Shown: positions 11,515-21,812 of the stretch, in pieces | Layout of the letters: every line of letters begins with the position of its first letter | Numbering within the stretch: position 1 is the stretch's first letter | Source: Capra hircus | Taxonomy: Eukaryota; Chordata; Mammalia; Artiodactyla; Bovidae | Assembly (NCBI RefSeq): GCF_001704415.2 | Contig: NC_030820.1 | Span: forward strand, 39,848,036 to 39,912,035 | Length of the DNA stretch: 64,000 bases | Direction of reading: 5' to 3' | Translations under genes and position numbers: made by a program | The notes under the pieces: generated by a model | Told to the model about the DNA's origin: nothing | What the model saw: the letters and a program-made list of their open reading frames with translations, nothing else | The model's database searches: none

Positions 11515-12275
11515 GTCTCAGTCTGCGTGGACTGCCATAGCAAAACAGCCCAGACTGGGTAGCTTGAACAACAAATCTATTTTGTCACGGGCTGGATGTC
11601 AGATCTAGGTGCCAGCTGGGGTGGTTTCTGGTGTGAGCTCTGAGTTGCAGACTGTCTTCTCTCTCTGTACTTGTGTGTCCTTTCCTCTGTGCACGTGTGT
11701 GGAGATAGATAGATCTCTGGTCTGTTCCTCTTCTAAGCCCAGCAGTCTACTTGATTGATAGACCTCATTTAACCTTTATTAAGTTCAGTTCAGTTCAGTT
11801 CAGTCGCTTAGTCGTGTCCGACTCTTTGTGACCCCATGAATCGCAGCACGCCAGGCCTCCCTGTCCATCACCATTTCCCGGAGTTCACTCAGACTCATGT
11901 CCATCGAGTCCGTGATGCCATCCAGCCATCTCATCCTGGGTTGTCCCCTTCTCCTCCTGCCCCCAGTCTCTCCCAGCATCAGAGTCTTTTCCAATGAGTC
12001 ATCTCTTTGCATGAGGTGTCCAAAGTACTGGAGCTTCAGCTTTAGCATCATTCGTTCCAAAGAAATCCCAGGGTTGATCTCCTTCAGAATGGACTGGTTG
12101 GATCTCCTTGCAGTCCAAGGGACCCTCAAGAGTCTTCTCCAACACCACAGTTCAAACGCACAGTTTAACCTTTATTACCTCCTCCTAAATCCTATCTCCA
12201 CATACAGTCACATTGGAGGTTAGGATTTGAACATAAGAATATAGGGAAGGACACAATGCAGTCTGACACATAATA
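11515..12275 (-). mobile_element. MaLR-type LTR fragment, antisense, interrupted by BovB
   Basis: The left part has CTGCCATAGCAAAACAGCCCAGACTGGGTAGCTT, and the right part has TCACATTGGAGGTTAGGATTTGAACATA and GGACACAATGCAGTCTGACA. These are the reverse-complement words of the family seen at 4081-4425. The BovB copy at 11782-12163 splits it cleanly. Family assignment from memory. Confidence 0.6.
11782..12163 (-). mobile_element. BovB 3' end insertion, antisense
   Basis: BovB tail in reverse orientation, beginning with several TTCAG units and ending near CAACACCACAGTTCAAA. Decayed ORF2 C-terminal coding can be read on the minus strand (LRELVMD-like and RVPWTARRSNQS words). Flanked by a perfect 14-bp duplication TTTAACCTTTATTA at 11768-11781 and 12164-12177, so its boundaries are precise. 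Confidence 0.95.
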
Positions 12276-12926
12276 AAGTGAAAGAATTCCTTCAGGATTG
12301 TTACATGTGAATTTTTATTAAGAGATTTGGGGAAGTCTCACTGTGACATAAGGACTTGTTTACATAGAAACTAAGAGCAGTAATAGTACTGTGTGAAAAG
12401 ATGGAAATTAGGTCTGACAGCTCCATTTTTCTATTCTGCATTCATCATGATACTAATTTCCTTATCTGTGGGGAAAAATAATAAGAAAAATAAAGATTAC
12501 TGCCACATTCTGCAAAACATGCAGAATAACATAAATATATTTTTTCAAAGTGCAATAATAGTCAAGGTCCACCTGCTTTGAAAAGTGTAGTTGGTGATTA
12601 TTAGCTGAGAAATTGTTATAGTAGTTCTAAATTTGCTGCTCTCTTCAGCAGTGTGGCCTTTCCTCCTTCCCTCAGTAAAGATGAACTCCTGGTTTTAAAA
12701 GTTACCTTCTGTTCACTAATAAGTCTTTTCAGTTATATTCATTTGCTTTGCTATAACTTTCTCCATATGCTTTCAGTTTATTTAAACTAAAAAAAAAAAA
12801 AAATTTCACCCATTTCTTATATTCCCCACTCATCCACCTCTGGCAACCATCAGTCTGTTCTCTGTATCTGTGAACTTGGTTTGTATTTGTATTTGTTTTT
12901 TTTTTAATCCAAATGTAAGAGAGATT

Positions 12927-13121
12927 GGGCTTCCCAGGTGGCTCAGTGGTTAAAAAAAAAATCCTCCTGTCATGCAGGAGATGCAGGTTTGATCCCTGGG
13001 TCGGGAAGATCCCCTGGAAGAAGGCATGGCAACCCACTCAAGTATTCTTGTCTGGAGAATCCCATGGACAGAGGAGCCTGTCGGGCTACAGTCCATAGGG
13101 TTGCAAAGAGCATGCAGGCAC
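12927..13121 (+). mobile_element. Bov-tA SINE nested in L1
   Basis: tRNA-like head GGGCTTCCCAGGTGGCTCAG, an A-run after GTGGTT, then GGTTTGATCCCTGGGTCGGG and the Bov-A body. Perfect 12-bp target-site duplication GTAAGAGAGATT at 12915-12926 and 13122-13133. Confidence 0.95.
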
Positions 13122-13752
13122 GTAAGAGAGATTATACATTATTTGTATGACTTATTTCACTTAGCATAATGCCTCAAAGTTTATTCACATTGTTGCAAAT
13201 GGCAGGATTTCCTTCTTTTTTATAGCTGAATAATATGCCATTGTATATTCGTACCACTTCTTTACCCATTCAGCCATTATTGGACTATTAGATTGCTTCC
13301 GTATCTTGGCTGTTGTGAATAATGTTGCCGTGTAAGTGGGGGTGCAGATATCTTTTCAAGATAGCACCTTTGATTTATTGCAATTGCTAGATCATATGGT
13401 AGTTCTAGTTTTAACTTTTGAGGTATCTCCATACTGTTTTCATAGTAGCTGTACCAGTTACATTCCCACCAACAGTATACAGGGGTTTCCTTTTTTCCAC
13501 ATCCTCACTAATACTTGCTATTTCTTGTTTCAGTAATAGCCATTTTAACATGCGTGAGGTGATATCTAACTGTGGTTTTCATTTCCTTTTCCCTGATTAT
13601 TTAGTGAAGTTGAACATGTTTTCCTATGCTTTTTGGCCATTTGTATGTCTTCTTGGAAAAATGTCTATTCAGACTTTTCTGTCCATTATTTTTGCTCTTG
13701 AGTTGATGAGTTCTTTCTACATTTTGGATATTGGCCCTTTATCAATATATCA

Positions 13753-13945
13753 AGACTTCCTGGTGATTCAGCTGGTAAAGAATCCAGCTGCAATGCAGGA
13801 GACCTGGGTTCTATCCCTGGGTTAGGAAGATCCTCTAGAGAAGGCAACAGCTACCCACTCCAGTATTCTGGCCTGGAGAATTCCATGGACTGTATAGTCC
13901 AAGGGGTCACAAAGTGTCAGACACGACTGAGTGACTTTCACTTTC
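13753..13945 (+). mobile_element. Bov-tA SINE nested in L1
   Basis: Head GACTTCCTGGTGATTCAGCTGG and body with CCCACTCCAGTATTCTGGCC, ending ACGACTGAGTGACTTTCACTTTC. Perfect 12-bp target-site duplication ATCAATATATCA at 13741-13752 and 13946-13957. Confidence 0.95.
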
Positions 13946-14219
13946 ATCAATATATCATTTGCAGATATTCCCTCCCATTCGATAGTTTTCCTTTTGGGTG
14001 ATGGTTTTCTTTGCTGTTCAGAAGCTTTTTAGTAGTCTTTCTTGTTTGTTTCTGCTTTTGTTACGTTTGCTTTTGGTGTCAGATTCAAAAATCATTGCCA
14101 TGGACTTATTAAAGAGCTTAGCATCTGTGTTTTCCTCTAAGAGTTTTATGGTGTTGTAAAACATTCAAGTCTTTAATTCATTTTGAGTTAATTTTTGTGT
14201 ATGGTATTAGCTAATGATC

Positions 14220-14279
14220 TGCTGCTGCTGCTGCTGCTGCTGCTAAGTCGCTTCAGTTGTGTCCGACTCTGTGTGACCT
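14220..14279 (-). mobile_element. Truncated Bov-A2 SINE with (GCT)8 tail
   Basis: Eight GCT units (about 14221-14244) followed by AAGTCGCTTCAGTTGTGTCCGACTCTGTG, the reverse complement of the Bov-A2 3' end. The triplet run is the element's microsatellite tail. Confidence 0.9.
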
Positions 14280-14892
14280 AGGTTCATTTTTTTTCATGTG
14301 GCTGTCTAGTTTTCTTAACACCATTTGTTGACGAGACTGTCCTTTTTGCATTGTATATTCTTGGCTCCTTTGTTGTAAATTAATGACCATATGCATGGGT
14401 TTATTTCTGTGGTCTTTGTTCTGTTCCATTAATCTATGTGTCTGTTTTTTTATGGCAGTACCATACTGTTTTAATTACTGTAGCTTTGTAATATATTTCA
14501 AAATAAAACCGCATGATGCTGCTAGCTTTGCTCTTCTTTCTCAAGATTGCTTTAGCTATTTGGGTCTTTTGTGTTTTCACAGAAATTTTAAGATTGCTTT
14601 GATTCTGTGAAAAGTTCCGCTGGAGTTTTGATAAGGATTACATTGAATCTGTAGATTGCTTTAGGGAATGTGGCCCTTTTAACAATATTAATTCTTCCAA
14701 TCCATGAGCACAGACTATCTTTCTACTTATTTGTGTCTTTTCTAGTGTTTTTCATTAATGTTTTATAGTTTTCAACATGAAATCCTTCACTTCCTTGGTT
14801 ATATTTATTCCTAGGTATTTTTATGTAGTTATGAATGAGACAGTTAATTTCCTTTTCTGATATTTCATCATTAATGTATAGAAACCTTCTTA

Positions 14893-14955
14893 ATGGTCCA
14901 ACTCTCACATCTGTATATGACTACTGGGAGAACCATAGCTTTGACTATAGCGACT
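14893..14955 (-). mobile_element. Short BovB scrap, antisense
   Basis: GTCCAACTCTCACATCTGTA followed by TGACTACTGGGAGAACCATAGCTTTGACTA matches an internal part of BovB ORF2 in reverse. It abuts the L1 block. Confidence 0.75.
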
Positions 14956-15109
14956 GAAAAACAACAAAACACAATGAGTTTTATGAAACATGGTAGGTGT
15001 TGATTTCATTGGTCATGCTTCCTTACCTCATTTTGTTCCTGAAAACAACCTAAATAACCTTATAGTTCATAGAAAGCATGTTTAACTCTTATGTCGTTTG
15101 GGGCTGCAG

Positions 15110-15755
15110 GTTGTAATGCCAGCAGAAATTAACTCAGGGACAGCCATGTCAAGAGGATTGTATCAACCAGCAACCATCTTTATGGGCCGCCAGATGTCAG
15201 CTGTCTCAGGCATTGCAGATTTTACCACAGAGTGGAAATCTCCCCAACCCACAAAGAACTTTTTAATTCCTGACCCACATTCACACCGGCAGACAGCCCA
15301 GAGCAGTGATGTGACAGACAGCCATGTAGTACAAACTCCTGGTGACACACAGTGCTTAAATAAGTCTGACAAAATAGATGGAAAGACATCTCTTCAGATT
15401 GGTGAGAAAATGCCAGTCACAGCCAGCGCATTGTCTGAGGAGGAACAAACTCATTGCTTCGAGATAGGAAGCAACGCACGTCAGGGCGAGAGTAATTTAT
15501 CTGAAGGCAAAAAGTCGGCCGAACTCCATTCCCCGTTATGGGAGAGATTAAGTCCAGAGAACAGAACCACTGATTTAAAGTGTGACAGTTCCGGGAGATC
15601 AGAGGGATCACAGGGAGAAATACTGACACGGGAGCATATTGAAGTCGAGGAAGGAAGAGCCAGACCGCCAGTCTCTCCGCTGTCAGGCTCAGAATCCTGT
15701 GCATCTGAAAACGAGTGTCCTCAAGAGAAGCCCCCTGCCAGGGAAGCTTCCTCAG
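15110..15755 (+). CDS. KIZ: KIZ exon 5 (coding, 646 nt, largest exon)
   Basis: Encodes about 215 residues, human 136-347. It starts VVMPAEINSGTAMSRGLYQP and continues into ATIFMGRQMSA, the most conserved block seen in the window. Other blocks recognisable from human KIZ include SPQPTKNFLIPDPHSHRQTA, QCLNKSDKIDGK, ASLSEEEQTHC-like ASALSEEEQTHC, ERLSPENRTTDLKCDSS and EILTREHIEVEE. The region is Ser/Thr/Glu-rich and looks disordered, with several SP/TP sites fitting a mitotic kinase substrate. Acceptor TTTGGGGCTGCAG, donor TCAG/GTGGGC. Phase 0-1: the last base starts an Asp codon finished in exon 6. Reading through the donor meets a stop six codons later. Confidence 0.97.
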
Positions 15756-16137
15756 GTGGGCTGAGAGGCTAAGATGGTTTGCTGATTTTTGTCAGTATTT
15801 TGTTTTTCTGGGTGGTGATGGGTGTTAAAAATACAAAATACCATCTTGTGGTATCTGTCCCAAAACAAAGTAGTGACTGTGCCAATGAATTCCATTCTAA
15901 TGTGTTCTTAAGTATGTCCACAGAAGTACCTTTGCAAACAAATTCTCTGATTTTTAAACCCACTGTGATATTTTAAAAATATTTTTAATGGGCTTTAAAA
16001 AAACACCACAGTTACTTGTGGATTGTTTCTGCGTGTTCCTAGCTGATGAGCAGTTCTGCTCTGAGAGGTAGAGCATCTTACCTCTCTCAGCTCCCTGAAG
16101 TCAGTGATCGGCCATCTGTTCATGTCCCCTGTTACAG
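15756..16137 (+). other. KIZ: KIZ intron 5 (382 nt)
   Basis: The shortest intron of the window, free of repeats. It has an in-frame stop soon after the donor (GGCTAA), so retention would truncate the protein. The acceptor is CCCCTGTTACAG. Confidence 0.9.
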
Positions 16138-16453
16138 ATCACCTTCCTTGCGAGGACTCACTGTCACAGGAGCCCTTCAGAAAAAAGCAGGAAGAGCAGG
16201 AGGAGGAGAGTTTGAGCAGCAGCAGTGACCTCACAGTTTCTATAAGCGAAGATGATCTGATTTTAAAGAGTCCAGAACCACAGCCAAATCTGGGAGACAC
16301 AATGGAGCAAGAAGATGGAGCAGAGACCTTAAATGTAATCCACTCTGAGCAAGAAAGAGATGCCCCATCCACCAGAAAACCTAACTGTATTTTGCAAGTC
16401 CCAAGCACTCCTGATTCACCAAATGAGTCCTTCACTAACTTGCCAGCAAGGGA
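16138..16453 (+). CDS. KIZ: KIZ exon 6 (coding, 316 nt; carries the PLK1 site)
   Basis: Completes the Asp codon and encodes HLPCEDSLSQEPFRKKQEEQ, then EEESLSSSSDLTVSISEDDL and ILKSPEPQPN, ending in FTNLPARE. The Thr codon at 16233-16235 lies in D-L-T-V, equivalent to human Thr379 in D-L-T-I, the residue whose phosphorylation by PLK1 is required for spindle-pole stability. The context fits the PLK1 consensus (acidic at -2, hydrophobic at +1). An acidic Glu/Gln stretch precedes the site. Acceptor TGTTACAG, donor GGA/GTAAGT, phase 1-2; the last two bases GA plus one base from exon 7 make Glu. Confidence 0.96.
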
Positions 16454-17065
16454 GTAAGTCATTCATTTTTTTTCACTGTTCAGTTTTAATTATAGATATG
16501 TTTAGAGACCATTCCACTGGGAGTATATTATTGAACACTCAGCTATAAGTTTATAAGTTCCTTAATTCTCATAAATAGTCTTTTGGATAAGAACTAGTTT
16601 CTTTTTTTTTAATGAAATAGCTTTAAAAGTCTGAATATCATTGAAATCATGGTGACTGGCAGTTTATAATGATATCTAAAGAATCCCTGGTTTATTCATA
16701 AGTAATTCCCTCCACTTCTTACCCACCATTCTTTTAGAAAACCAGTCATTTTGGACTTGTAGTAACACAGGTGACAAACACTTAAACTTTTGGGAATTCA
16801 ATTTTTGAGACTGAGAACTTTGTATCTAATTAATTAATTTGCTTAATCCTTCTATCCCGTTCCTTTGTGTCATTTTTGTGATACAATTAAATATGCATTA
16901 ACAAGTTTTAATAAGTGTATATGTAAGGCAGCTTTCCTTTTCTGAGTGTAAATATGAGGACTCTGGAAATTTTAAGGTTCAAGAGGAGTGTCAATGTTAC
17001 ATATTTTGAGCACTTATAAAATCCAAGTCATAAAAATTCATATGTGATTTTTTTTTTTTTTTCAC

Positions 17066-17129
17066 GAGCTTCCCTGGTGGCTCAGACAGTAAAGAAATCC
17101 ACCTGCAATGCAAGAAACCCAGGTTCACT
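17066..17129 (+). mobile_element. Truncated Bov-tA SINE head
   Basis: Only the tRNA-like part remains: GCTTCCCTGGTGGCTCAGAC and CACCTGCAATGCAAGAAACC. A T-run precedes it. Confidence 0.75.
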
Positions 17130-17284
17130 GTTGATTGGAGATAGTGGAGTTGTAGGAAACATGGAAAGAACATGTTGAGAATCAGTTCTGTAATAAGGGC
17201 AGCACTAATAGCATCAAATATCTTAGGGGTACAAGGAACCTAAGTGAACAGCACAGAGTAGAGCTCACCATCTAAGGTGGGACA

Positions 17285-17422
17285 CTAGGACTCCCCTGGC
17301 AGTGCAGTGGCTAAGACTCCATGCTCCCAACCAGGGGGCTTGAGTTCCCAGAGCTTGAGTTCAGTTGCTGGTCAGGGAACCAAGATCCCATGCCACACAG
17401 AGTGGCCTAAAAAATAAAATGA
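17285..17422 (+). mobile_element. CHR-type SINE
   Basis: Recognised by GACTCCCCTGGCAGTGCAGTGGCTAAGACTCC, the GGGGGCTTGAGTTC segment, CTGGTCAGGGAACCAAGATC and an A-rich end after GTGGCCTAAAAAATAAAA. This is a tRNA-derived SINE family of ruminants and related artiodactyls. Confidence 0.85.
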
Positions 17423-18737
17423 GGACACCAAGGCTAGGGGTGTAGGATTGACACCTAGGCTGGCGGCCCACCCTCCATACAGCCTCCCTGCCCCCATCCC
17501 ACCTTGGTGTGACACTGTGATGCCGTCACTCGCTCTCCAGCATTCCCAGCAACAGTGAAAAGCCAACTGGATTTCTTGCACATGAGGGTGTATGTTTTCT
17601 TTAAACTACCATTGTAGCTTTCTGTAGCTATTGCCTCTTACCACTCATTACCTATTTAGAATGAAAAGTTTATAGTCTAATGGACTTCAAACTGATGTTT
17701 AAGAAATATTTATTAAGAGCACCTAAGTACAGAGTACTTGTGCTGTAGATGGAAGAACCATTGTGGTGCCCATCCTTGGGAGATCGGCATTATAGCAGAG
17801 GCAAGCCTGATGGGTTTTTTCTAGTAATGGTACTTGCCTCTCATTGAGGAGGTATGGGTTATTATGTGCTACATCATTAGAAACTTTATTACTAAGAAGA
17901 GAATGTTTCTATTTCAGGTGGTATTTGCTGCCTTCTTTTTATAGCAGTTCTTGCACAAGTTGGTATTTTGGTAGGAGGAGTAGTGGACTTACTCAGGACT
18001 TGGTCCTTTTTTGAAATGAATAGGTTGAGTATGAGTGTAGAATTAATGATGTTCTATCTCCTATTCTATATGAATGACTGTTTCTTGTGACTCTAAAACC
18101 AATCTTCTTGAAATTTGGGGGTATATTTTACCAAAAATTGTTGGAAAATAAGAATTTGAGGAATTTTTGAAGGTTAATCTTAATAGAATGCCCTCAGAAT
18201 AAAAGATCAGTTGGTGATGCTGGTTTTCTGTGTCCATGTTACTAAATCTGAGTCTGTTGATCTTCTGTGGTGAAAGTCCTCCCCAAGCGTAGATTGACAG
18301 TGGTTTTATTTTTTTCCTTACAGTGGTTTTAAGTAGTTCTGGTTAACTCACAGACCTCCCACATCTCTTGATTCCCTGCATTTTCTTCCTTTCTCTCCAG
18401 CCTTTACTCTTCTCCTTTGCTCAGAGGGTTATTTATTAATCTGAGCCTGTGACTTCATATTTACAGAATACCGCCCTAGCCTCAGAGCTTCTCAGTTTAC
18501 TTTAGTATCTGTTGAGGGCCTGAGAAAAGTTACTAGAATGAATTTTAGTTAACAAAGGTGAAGAGGTGGGACAAAGGAAGATAGCAGGAGTTGAACAGGA
18601 AACTGGACCCTCCGATTTGCTGAGATTGATGATGATGACTTCAGGCATACCTCGGAGATACTGTAGAGACACAATAAAATGAGTCTCGCAAGAAAGCAAG
18701 TCACACAAGTATTTTGGTTTCCCCGTGGGTCCACGCT

Positions 18738-18990
18738 GTAGCATGTCTCAGAACTTTCTTTTATTCTTATGGCTGAATTGTATTCCAATGTATGGATAAA
18801 CCGCATTCTGTTTATCCACTCACATGTTGATGGACACTGGGTGTGCTTCCACCTTTAGAAGCTTCTCTGCCTTCTTTTACGGACACCTCCAGATGTAGAG
18901 CGCCATGCTGTGATTCCTGCACCTGAGCTGTAATTACCAGCTGTAATTAACCTTTCTCACAGCACACTTACTAGGATGAAGCTGGGTAAA
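18738..18990 (-). mobile_element. L1-like fragment, antisense
   Basis: TATGGCTGAATTGTATTCCAATGTATGGAT and TTTATCCACTCACATGTTGATGGACACTGG are reverse-complement L1 ORF2-end words. Diverged. Confidence 0.65.
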
Positions 18991-20039
18991 AGAAATGTTA
19001 AAATGGAGGACCTTGAATCTTGTATTTTCTTAAGGAGTGAGCAGTTCACTACAAAGTTTGGCCCAAAGCTCCGGGACTTTGAACAGTAGATATTCGTTAT
19101 TTGTCATGTGACAGGTGGTTGACTCTGTGTCATTTGGGACTACAGGGATAACTTGGCCACTTGTCCCTCATTTGGGGGATTCGTTCAGCCTCAGTCACCC
19201 TGGGAGAGGTAGCGGGGTTCCCTAGACAGCAGGAGAGAAGTCCAGTGCACAGATGCTCTTTAAGTATCAGCTTGCATCCTGTTTGCTAACGTCTAATTGT
19301 CTAAAGACGCCCACAGGGCTCAGTGCAGAGTCAAGAGGTAAATAAAGACAGCCCATCTCTTGTTAAGATGAGTGGCAAAGTTGCATTGCAAAGGGTGTGT
19401 ACCCTGCAATGAGAAGTTTATGGTCAGTTTTTGTAACCTATCACAATACTTTAAGACAAATTCAAATAGAGATAAGCTCGGTGTGAGTCCAAAGGGTTGG
19501 GAGAGGTTTATACAGGTGTTGATACAGCATCTTGAAGGATGTCCAGGCTTTGAGTACAGAGGAGGAGGGTAAGGGGTGGAATGGGTCTGAAGAAAGAGTG
19601 CAGGTACAGAGAACACAAGGGGTGGGGCTGGGGGGCAGGCAGAGGGCCTGGCTGAAGGCTTGTCCAGGAGCAGCTGTCAGAGTGGAGGTTTGGAATGTCA
19701 CCGTGGTTGAGAAAGGCCTTCAGTGTGCAGTTAGTATACATATATATTCATCTCTTTGTTCTGCAGAGCAGTTGAAGACTATTTTGAGAGAAGGGTAATG
19801 TGGCGAATCACTTGATTTAGGAGAAACAGTGTTGTCAGGATGACTTAGCCACGAGCGAGCCAGGATTCTGAGATGGCCCCTGATATTCCCGCCCCTGGTA
19901 TGCCCCTGTGTGATCCCTGCACCTGCAGTGTGGACAGCACAGTGAGGCTGGTGGGGCCCTCCTGTGGCCAGGTGGCATATGATGGAGAGGAAGAGTCTTG
20001 CAGATAAAATGGCTAGAGGTGTAATGTATCCAGTTTTTT

Positions 20040-20936
20040 TAAGGACCAGCCTTTTGTTTTGTTGATTTTCTTTCTTATTTTGAATTTCATTGATTTCTCC
20101 TCTAAATTTTGTTATTTCTCCTGCTTGCTTTGGATTTAATTTGCTCTTTTTCTCTCATTCCCTAGGGTAGAAGCTTAGCTTATTTATTTTAGATCTTCCC
20201 TCTTTTCTAAAACATCTATTCAATGTTATAAATTTCTCTGTAAGCACTGTTTTCACTCCATCTCATAAATTTTGGTAAGTTGTATTTTCATTCAAGATAT
20301 TTTAAAATTTCTTTTAAGACTTCTTTGATTCACATGTTATCTAGAAATGTGCTGTTTAATCTCCACTTTTAGATTTCCTATAATCTTTGTTATTAATTTT
20401 CTTTTGATCTGAGAGCATTCTTTCTATGATTTTTGTTCTTTAAACTTTGTTGAGGTGTGTTTTATGACCCACAGTGTGGTTTGTCTTGGCAAATGTTCCA
20501 TGCGAGCTTGAGAAGAATGTGTATCTTACTGTTACTGGATGAAGTATCCTGTACATGTAAGTTAGATCAGGTTAATTAATGGTGCTCTCCACTTCAGCTA
20601 TATCCTTGCTGACTCTTTACCTGCTGGATATATCAGTTACTGATGGAGGTGTGTTAAAATATTCAACTGTAATAGTGGGCTTATCTATTCCTCCTTGCAG
20701 TTCTGCCAGTTTTTGCCTGTGTATTTTGATGCCCTGTTGCATGCACACATTAAGGATTGTTACGATGTTCCTTGGTGTGCTGTTTTGGGTGTTTGTCCTG
20801 CTTGGTGTTCTCTGAGCTTCCAGGATCTGTGGTTTGGTTTATTTGGAAAATTCTCAGCCATTATTTCTTCAGATATTTCTTCTGCTCCGTGCTCTGTTTC
20901 TTCTAGTATTCCCATTACTTTTGTAAGTTTTTTTAA
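20040..20936 (-). mobile_element. L1 LINE fragment, antisense (ORF2 interior)
   Basis: Reverse complement of L1 ORF2: AAGGACCAGCCTTTTGTTTTGTTGATTTTC, TTTGATTTAATTTGCTCTTT-like words, and GTGTTTTATGACCCACAGTGTGG. T-rich on this strand with no intact frame. It abuts a second L1 segment. Confidence 0.8.
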
Positions 20937-21812
20937 GAGACTTCTAAACTGTCTACCAGAATGGCTATAGCATTTTGCATTGGGTGGCAGTTCCTGTCAC
21001 TGCCCATCGTCACCAGCATTTGGTGTCATCAGTGTTCTGAATTTGGGGCATTCTCATAGGTGTGCAGTGGTGTCTTATTGTTGTTTCACTCTTATTTATT
21101 GTTTGTTTACTGGCCATGCTACACATCATGTGGGATCTTAGTTCCTGGAATAGGAATGGTACCAGCGCCTCCTGCAATGGAAGCTCAGAGGCATAATCAC
21201 TGGACTGTCAGGGAATCCCCGTCATTACTGTCTTAATTTGCATTTCCCTGGTGACATATGATGTGGGACATCTTTCCATATACTTATTTTCTATACATAC
21301 ATCATCTTTGGTGAGATCTCTCTTAAAGTCTTTGGCCCACTTTTAATTGAGTTGCTATATTTTCTTACTGTTGAGTTTTGAGAGTTCTCTGTATATTTTG
21401 GTTAACAGTCCGTTATCAAATATGTCTTTTGCTGCAAATATTTTTTCTTGGTGTATAGGTTGTCTTATTCTTTTGACGTTATCTTTTGCAGAATATAAAT
21501 TTTTCATTTTAATAAAGTCCAGCTTGTCAATTACTTCTTTCATGGATCCATATCTTTGGGTATGGAAAAGTCATTTCCATACCCAAGGTCATCTAGGTTT
21601 TCTCTTATGTTATCTCTTAGGAGTTTTATAGTTTGGTGTTTTACATTTAGAACTATGAACCATTTTGAGTAAATTTTTCTGAAGGGTATAATGTCTGTGT
21701 TTAAGTCCTTTTTTCTTTTTTTGCACTGGATATCCACTTGTTCCAGCATGTTGATGAAAAGTTAACTTTTGGGAGGCTCATTTTCCTTCATTTGAAGATA
21801 TTTCTACGTTTT
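20937..21812 (-). mobile_element. L1 LINE fragment, antisense, interrupted by CHR
   Basis: L1 ORF2-end words in reverse, such as GTCTACCAGAATGGCTATAG, ACCAGCATTTGGTGTCATCAG and AATTTGCATTTCCCTGGTGAC. It is split by a CHR SINE at 21096-21221. It contains a 13-bp inverted repeat, TTGGGTATGGAAA then TTTCCATACCCAA, near 21556-21587. Confidence 0.8.
21096..21221 (-). mobile_element. CHR-type SINE, antisense, nested in L1
   Basis: Reverse complement of CHR: GGCCATGCTACACATCATGTGGGATCTTAGTTCC at one end and CACTGGACTGTCAGGGAATCCCC at the other. Confidence 0.8.

Larger units (their letters stand above)
12796..14885 (-). mobile_element. L1 LINE fragment, antisense, with nested SINEs
   Basis: Reverse complement of an L1 3' region. 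It has TCTGGCAACCATCAGTCTGTTCTCTG, then GCTGAATAATATGCCATTGTAT, then TTGGCTGTTGTGAATAATG, then further ORF2 sequence up to GTATAGAAACCTTCTTAATGG. Minus-strand remnants such as INDEISEKEINCL are L1 ORF2-like. Three ruminant SINE pieces lie inside it, so it is older than they are. No intact frame. Confidence 0.85.
7896..15109 (+). other. KIZ: KIZ intron 4
   Basis: 7.2 kb. The first part (7896-9660) is unrepeated and A/T-rich with no recognisable gene. Then follow a BovB tail (about 9663-9910), a MIR-like stretch (about 10450-10635), a MaLR-type repeat split by BovB (11515-12275), and an antisense L1 block with nested SINEs (12796-14885), ending with a short BovB scrap. From about 10640 to 11510 I see only faint old-repeat resemblance. 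The intron ends in GGGGCTGCAG. Confidence 0.8.
16454..20039 (+). other. KIZ: KIZ intron 6, first part
   Basis: Start of the 30.3-kb intron 6 (16454-46786). A/T-rich, with a truncated Bov-tA SINE (17066-17129), a CHR-type SINE (17285-17422) and an L1-like scrap (18738-18990). The stretches 16460-17040, 17430-18730 and 18995-20030 hold nothing I can assign. Confidence 0.75.

Noticed and set aside
11800..12129. 109-codon minus-strand frame starting RVPWTARRSNQS, and similar frames at 28075-28404 and 32550-33008
   Set aside because: The same peptide recurs at every BovB 3' end; these are dead BovB ORF2 remnants, already covered as mobile elements.
14220..14245. (GCT)8 triplet run as a coding repeat or expansion locus
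   Set aside because: It is the microsatellite tail of a truncated Bov-A2 SINE within L1 sequence.
15779..15976. Frame after exon 5 as a KIZ extension
   Set aside because: It lies in intron 5, is preceded by an in-frame stop after the exon 5 donor, and exon 6 continues the human sequence exactly.
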